Assembly: GCA_024742495.1 (NCBI GenBank)
Contig: JANSYJ010000003.1
Coordinates: forward strand, 372,001-436,000
Length of the DNA stretch: 64,000 bases
Direction of reading: 5' to 3'
Source of the DNA: Bacteroidota bacterium
Lineage (GTDB): Bacteria; Bacteroidota; Bacteroidia; Flavobacteriales; Schleiferiaceae
In this document: positions 62,946 through 64,000 of the stretch, piece by piece
Layout: each line of letters begins with the position of its first letter
Numbering within the stretch: the first letter of the stretch is position 1
Translations under genes and position numbers: made by a program
The notes under the pieces: model-generated
What the model saw: only the letters and a program-made list of their open reading frames with translations
What the model was told of the DNA's origin: nothing
Databases searched by the model: none

Positions 62946-64000
62946 ATGGCAAAGGCTTCAAACCTTCAATCTTTACAGGTATTTTACCACCAACGCTTTG
63001 CGGCCGAATATTCCTTGGAGCCCTTGGAAATTAGTCCCGCCACTAAAGCGCTAATCGTAGTTCCTGCCTATAATGAAAATCCCGATTACTTAATCAAAAG
63101 CATTGAGCAATGTGCATTAACTAATCCTAATGAAATTGCTTTGCTATGGCTGGTCAATCAAGCAGAAGGAGAGGAGCACTATGATTTTCATAAAAAGCAA
63201 TTCCGGGATTTAGAACAGCGGCAGCTTGCGAATGAAATGAAAATTTACCCCTCTGCTGTTTTAGATTTAAAGCCCAAACAAGCAGGGGTAGGTTTGGCTC
63301 GGAAAATTGGTATGGACCTGGCTTTGGATGCTTTTGGGGCCATTGATTTTGATGGGCTTATCGTTTGTTTGGATGGCGACTGCCAGGTTTCTAACAATTA
63401 TTTGCAAAGCCTGATTGAATTAGCGCAAACTCCACTTAAAGGACTGGCTATTCACTTCGAACATCCTTTAGATGGTTTATCCGAAACGGATCAGGAGTAC
63501 ATTATTAAGTATGAAACTTGGCTACGTTACTACTCCCAAGCTTTAGAATGGGCTGGTTTGCCATGGTATCATCATACCGTGGGCAGCAGTATGGCCTGTC
63601 GCGCTAGTACTTATGCCCAAATTGGAGGTATGAATCGAAGAAAGGCGGGCGAAGACTTTTACTTCTTGCATAAGCTAATGCCACAAGGAAATTTTGTGAG
63701 TACAGCAAATGCGGTGGTTTATCCACAAGCACGCATTTCAGAACGAGTTCCCTTTGGCACCGGAAGAGCCATGTTGGAAATGAAGATCGGGAATAAGGAT
63801 TTTCTGAATCTTTACAATCCATTGATATTTAAAATATTAAAGGATATTATCTCAAACGAAAATTTAAGTGCTGAAAAATTAGTTGAAAACGCCTATTGGC
63901 TTGATTTCATGAAGGAACATCTTAAAATTGAAAGCTCCTATCAAGCGCTATTAAAAAGGCTTAATACCAGCAATTTTCCCAGTCAGTTTTTACTTTGGTT
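62946..64000 (+). CDS. Glycosyltransferase family 2 protein (partial, runs off the window)
   Basis: The frame is open from the ATG at 62946 to the end of the window: 351 residues without a stop. K-A-L-I-V-V-P-A-Y-N-E-N-P begins the GT-A fold, L-D-G-D-C-Q-V (about residues 143-149) supplies the D-x-D nucleotide-sugar/metal motif, and G-S-S-M-A-C-R-A-S-T-Y-A-Q-I-G-G and G-E-D-F-Y-F-L are the usual later motifs. Acceptor unknown. The C-terminus lies outside the window. Confidence 0.85.
   Translation, partial: MAKASNLQSLQVFYHQRFAAEYSLEPLEISPATKALIVVPAYNENPDYLIKSIEQCALTNPNEIALLWLVNQAEGEEHYDFHKKQFRDLEQRQLANEMKIYPSAVLDLKPKQAGVGLARKIGMDLALDAFGAIDFDGLIVCLDGDCQVSNNYLQSLIELAQTPLKGLAIHFEHPLDGLSETDQEYIIKYETWLRYYSQALEWAGLPWYHHTVGSSMACRASTYAQIGGMNRRKAGEDFYFLHKLMPQGNFVSTANAVVYPQARISERVPFGTGRAMLEMKIGNKDFLNLYNPLIFKILKDIISNENLSAEKLVENAYWLDFMKEHLKIESSYQALLKRLNTSNFPSQFLLW

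Overview
The window reads as a chromosomal segment of a Bacteroidota bacterium, most likely a marine Flavobacteriales member. Support: many exported proteins ending their signal peptide in A-Q or carrying lipoboxes; families typical of the phylum (GldL/GldM, DUF2807, DUF6913, META and DUF6089-like barrels, CarboxypepD_reg-like); and -7 elements of the form TAnnTTTG with few Shine-Dalgarno sites. Genus assignment is not possible from this sequence alone. No rRNA, CRISPR array, transposase or prophage was seen.

Layout. 1-4.4 kb: partial CBM9/DUF5916-type gene (-), sucC (+), small envelope proteins, a PAS sensor kinase. 4.4-10.5 kb: a five-gene operon (-) encoding a coiled-coil membrane protein, a GldL-like protein, two different GldM-like proteins and a beta-helix/outer-membrane-barrel protein. 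It looks like an accessory proton-driven GldLM motor without the rest of the gliding/type IX secretion genes, and is the most interesting locus here. 10.5-12.2 kb: gene-free repeat island. 12.2-14.2 kb: exported and membrane hypotheticals. 14.3-14.55 kb: tRNA-Leu(GAG) and tRNA-Lys(TTT), each with its own terminator. 14.7-20.9 kb: aroK and a nitroreductase, then a TetR/ABC/HlyD/TolC export operon (-) with a palindromic operator inside its promoter; its ABC ATPase has degenerate catalytic motifs. 21-30.2 kb: housekeeping genes on + (CPA1 antiporter, PNPOx-like protein, ettA, glycosyltransferase, ligA, a DUF6913-like gene, dapA, DUF2306).

30.2-39.2 kb is an accessory stretch: NERD-zinc-finger protein, HigBA-type and RES/Xre-type toxin-antitoxin pairs, GNAT, an acetolactate-decarboxylase-like lipoprotein, DUF4386, a truncated dehydrogenase remnant and several orphan proteins. 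39.4-50 kb: SSS symporter, envelope proteins, epimerase, MBL hydrolase, PerM/AI-2E protein, META lipoprotein, fabH-like KAS III and a CoA-transferase. 50.2-57.6 kb (+): htpG, DUF2807 lipoprotein, phosphohexomutase, TlpA-like lipoprotein, 3-hydroxybutyryl-CoA dehydrogenase, thioredoxin-like protein. 57.7-62.9 kb (-): FAD oxidoreductase pair, a 1033-residue VPS10/BNR-repeat exported protein and MiaE. The window ends inside a family 2 glycosyltransferase gene (+).

The motor operon and the export operon are each tightly overlapping transcription units with a recognisable promoter and an inverted repeat in the spacer. Function calls rest on motif recognition by eye; no database search was run.
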